This document shows positions 14,723 to 16,318 of a DNA stretch of 16,318 nt, piece after piece. The translations under genes were made by a program, and so were the position numbers. Position 1 is the first letter of the stretch. Each line of letters begins with the position of its first letter. Origin of the DNA: CAZEJK01 sp964512045 (GTDB lineage Bacteria > Acidobacteriota > Thermoanaerobaculia > Thermoanaerobaculales > Sulfomarinibacteraceae); the NCBI GenBank assembly GCA_964512045.1, contig CAZEJK010000114.1:1-16318 (forward strand), read 5' to 3'. The notes beneath the pieces were generated by a model. That model saw nothing but the letters and a program-made list of their open reading frames with translations, did not search any database and was not told the origin of the DNA.

Positions 14723-15709
14723 ATGACACCGCCCACAGCCACACCTTCTCTCGCCTCCGCCTCTGGCACTCCGCTCGCTCGCATCGGTCCACGGCAGGCA
14801 CAGCGGATCGTCGCCGTCGGCGGAGGAAAAGGCGGCATTGGCAAGAGCCTCCTCGCCGCCAACATGGCCACCGACATGGCGCTGCGCGGGGTGGATACCA
14901 TCCTCGTGGATTGTGATCTCGGCGGGGCGAACGTGCACACGTTTCTCGGCATGGAGCGCCCGGAGAAAAACCTCTCCGACTTCATCGTACGGCGGGCAGA
15001 GACGCTCGCCGATGTGGTCGTCGACACCCCGGTACAGCACCTGTCGCTGATCTCTGGAGCCTTCAACGCTCTCCACTCTGCCAACATCCTGCATCAACAG
15101 AAGCGCCGTCTCCTGCGATCGATCGAGCAGCTGGATAGCGAGTGCGTGATCCTCGACCTGGGAGCGGGAACCAGCTTCAACGTCCTCGACTTCTTCCTGC
15201 TCGCAGACCATGGCGTCCTCGTCCTCACCCCCGAGCCGACGGCGGTGGAGAACGTGTACCGTTTTCTCAAGGCGGCGTTCCTGCGTCGGCTACAGAAGAT
15301 CAGTCGTCAGCTGCGTGTCGAGAAGCTCATTCAAGAGAGCACCCACAGTTCCGGCTCCCGTTCCATGCGGCCGATCGAGCTGATCGAGCGCGTGGCGGCT
15401 GCGGCGCCCGAGGTGGGCGACGTGCTGTTCGAGGAGCTCGAGCAGTTTCAACCACATCTGGTGGTCAACCAGGTCCGCGAGCTTGCAGACGAGACGCTGG
15501 GCGAAAGCGTCCGTCGGGCAGCACGCACCGTCTTCGGAATCCACGTCCGCTACCTCGGCGCGGTCCGCTGGGAAGACCGGGCATGGAGGGCTGTCCGCGA
15601 GAACCGCACGCTCCGGCTCGACCCCGCTCTCACCTCGTTCTCTGGATCGGTCCGGAGAATGACCGACCGCATCCTGACGTTCCCTACCCCTTCCATCGCG
15701 GCACCGTGA
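14723..15709 (+). CDS. MinD/ParA-family ATPase, FlhG/FleN-like
   Basis: 328 aa. The deviant Walker A GGGKGGIGKS (33-42) has signature Lys K36 and P-loop K41. The A' motif is D63-C-D65 in VDCDLGGANVHTFLG, and Walker B is VILDLGAG. The run FNVLDFFLLADHGVLVLTPEP followed by AVENVYRFLKAAFLRRL matches the deltaproteobacterial FlhG-like subgroup. Such ATPases dimerise with ATP, often on membranes, and set the position or number of structures such as flagella or poles; the cargo here is unknown, and no flagellar gene is in the window. The Pro/Ser-rich first 25 residues lack the DQA-type FlhF-activating helix I would expect in true FlhG. The C-terminus shows no clear MinD amphipathic helix. Start ATG 14723 has GGGAG six bases upstream. 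It overlaps the next gene as GTGA. Confidence 0.88.
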   Translation: MTPPTATPSLASASGTPLARIGPRQAQRIVAVGGGKGGIGKSLLAANMATDMALRGVDTILVDCDLGGANVHTFLGMERPEKNLSDFIVRRAETLADVVVDTPVQHLSLISGAFNALHSANILHQQKRRLLRSIEQLDSECVILDLGAGTSFNVLDFFLLADHGVLVLTPEPTAVENVYRFLKAAFLRRLQKISRQLRVEKLIQESTHSSGSRSMRPIELIERVAAAAPEVGDVLFEELEQFQPHLVVNQVRELADETLGESVRRAARTVFGIHVRYLGAVRWEDRAWRAVRENRTLRLDPALTSFSGSVRRMTDRILTFPTPSIAAP

Positions 15710-16260
15710 AGAGCTGGCGTCACCGTACTCTGTACGAGCTCCTCGAGGTGGACCCCCACGCCTCAGATGAAGCGGTTCGAAACGCGATCCAACGGAGCCG
15801 CCGCGAGCTCGCGCCGAGCTCTGTCGCTCTGTACTCGATCCTCACCAGCGAGGAGCGCGAGCTCCTCAACGAGCGCCTCGATGAAGCGCAGCGGGTGCTC
15901 GGCGACCCGGTGACCCGACGCGTGTACGACCGCTCCATCGGACTGCGGCCGGAATCCATCGTAGACAGCTCCCGGGCAACAGAAGGCGAACACGGCTCTC
16001 CCGGCTCCTCCACGCCTACGGGCACCGAGATCACCGGAGCGCACCTCGCCAGGGCACGGGAGGCTCGAGGTCTGACGGTCGAACGGCTGGCGACGATGAC
16101 GCGAATTCGCCCGCCCATCCTCGAGGCCCTCGAGTCCGAGAATCGGGAGGCGTTGCCACAGAAGGTGTTCGTACGGGGCTTCGTGATCACCTACGCTCGC
16201 GAGGTTGGGCTGGACCCGGAGCAGGCCTGGCGAGATCTCGCGCCACGGCTCGGGTTCTAG
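15706..16260 (+). CDS. Degenerate J-domain plus RodZ-type HTH protein, partner of the MinD-like ATPase
   Basis: 184 aa. Residues about 8-75 read like a J-domain (TLYELLEVDPHASDEAVRNA, then RLDEAQRVLGDPVTRRVYD), but the HPD tripeptide that stimulates DnaK is missing: the loop reads RRELAPSSVALYSIL. A flexible Ser/Gly/Thr-rich linker (about 76-108) leads to a RodZ-like HTH (HTH_25) with AHLARAREARGLTVERLA, IRPPILEALE and ALPQKVFVRGFVITYA. There is no transmembrane helix or periplasmic domain, so it is not RodZ itself. GTG 15706 overlaps the ATPase stop by 4 bp (GTGA), which implies coupled translation. From memory, the same two-gene arrangement recurs in Deltaproteobacteria. It may bind DNA, MreB-like filaments or the ATPase; none of these is shown. 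Confidence 0.85.
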   Translation: MKSWRHRTLYELLEVDPHASDEAVRNAIQRSRRELAPSSVALYSILTSEERELLNERLDEAQRVLGDPVTRRVYDRSIGLRPESIVDSSRATEGEHGSPGSSTPTGTEITGAHLARAREARGLTVERLATMTRIRPPILEALESENREALPQKVFVRGFVITYAREVGLDPEQAWRDLAPRLGF

Positions 16261-16294
16261 CGGCTCACGGAGCCGTATCTTCGAAAATGCGAAG
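16261..16294 (+). terminator. Two consecutive hairpins after the last gene
   Basis: CGGCTC-ACG-GAGCCG (16261-16275) is a perfect 6-bp stem starting directly after the TAG stop. A second stem, CTTCG-AAAATG-CGAAG (16279-16294), follows. There is no long T run. The position suggests a transcription end for the 14650-16260 unit. Confidence 0.5.
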
Positions 16295-16318
16295 CAAAGC
16301 GCCTGGGTTGAGTTCTAA

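Noticed and set aside
15142..15705. Upstream in-frame extension of the J-like/HTH gene inside the MinD-like gene
   Set aside because: The region is fully used by the ATPase frame. The extension is Arg/Pro-rich, and GTG 15706 with a GTGA overlap explains the start.

Overview
The window is 16.3 kb of high-GC bacterial DNA with dense genes, strong third-position G/C bias and mostly standard Shine-Dalgarno (SD) sites. Lineage is uncertain. The MinD/FlhG-like ATPase paired with a J-like/RodZ-type HTH protein, the stand-alone LON-domain protein and the GAF-GGDEF protein resemble Deltaproteobacteria in the old sense (Myxococcota, Desulfobacterota, Bdellovibrionota and relatives). The DUF2298 (Chlor_Arch_YYY) plus Agl23-like pair was first described from Chloroflexi and archaea. 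I see no mobile element, CRISPR array, rRNA or tRNA. Two runs of ten Ns lie inside mutS, so this is draft assembly sequence.

Layout. Minus strand, 1-4029: mutS, nagZ (GH3 beta-N-acetylhexosaminidase) and the first 124 codons of queC form one tightly packed unit, mutS first, with 11-bp and 4-bp overlaps. A 125-bp divergent intergenic region (4030-4154) separates it from the plus-strand genes. Plus strand, 4155-6401: an Alg5-like GT2 glycosyltransferase and a phosphomannomutase/phosphoglucomutase. Then comes a 501-bp spacer (6402-6902) with hairpins, a CCGG-rich cluster and a doubtful small ORF. Plus strand, 6903-12386: three overlapping genes for a DUF2298 membrane protein, an Agl23-like GT-C membrane protein carrying a C-terminal six-bladed NHL-type propeller, and a GtrB/DPM-type GT2 with two membrane helices. 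Plus strand, 12599-16260: a LON substrate-binding-domain protein, a GAF-GGDEF protein, a MinD/FlhG-like ATPase and a J-like/HTH protein.

How the genes may work together. The phosphohexomutase can supply hexose-1-phosphate for nucleotide sugars. The two GT2 enzymes look like polyprenyl-phosphate sugar synthases. The two multi-pass GT-C-like proteins could use such lipid-linked sugars on the outer face of the membrane. This suggests an archaeal-like lipid-linked glycosylation route; its acceptor is unknown. The last block looks regulatory. Its GGDEF domain has Ser where the guanine-recognising Asp is normally found, the substitution associated with Hypr GGDEF enzymes that make 3',3'-cGAMP. These are the two most interesting points.

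Both N runs in mutS look like scaffolding placeholders and not missing sequence. The flanks join into one uninterrupted MutS frame if 1-base and 4-base terminal overlaps are collapsed.
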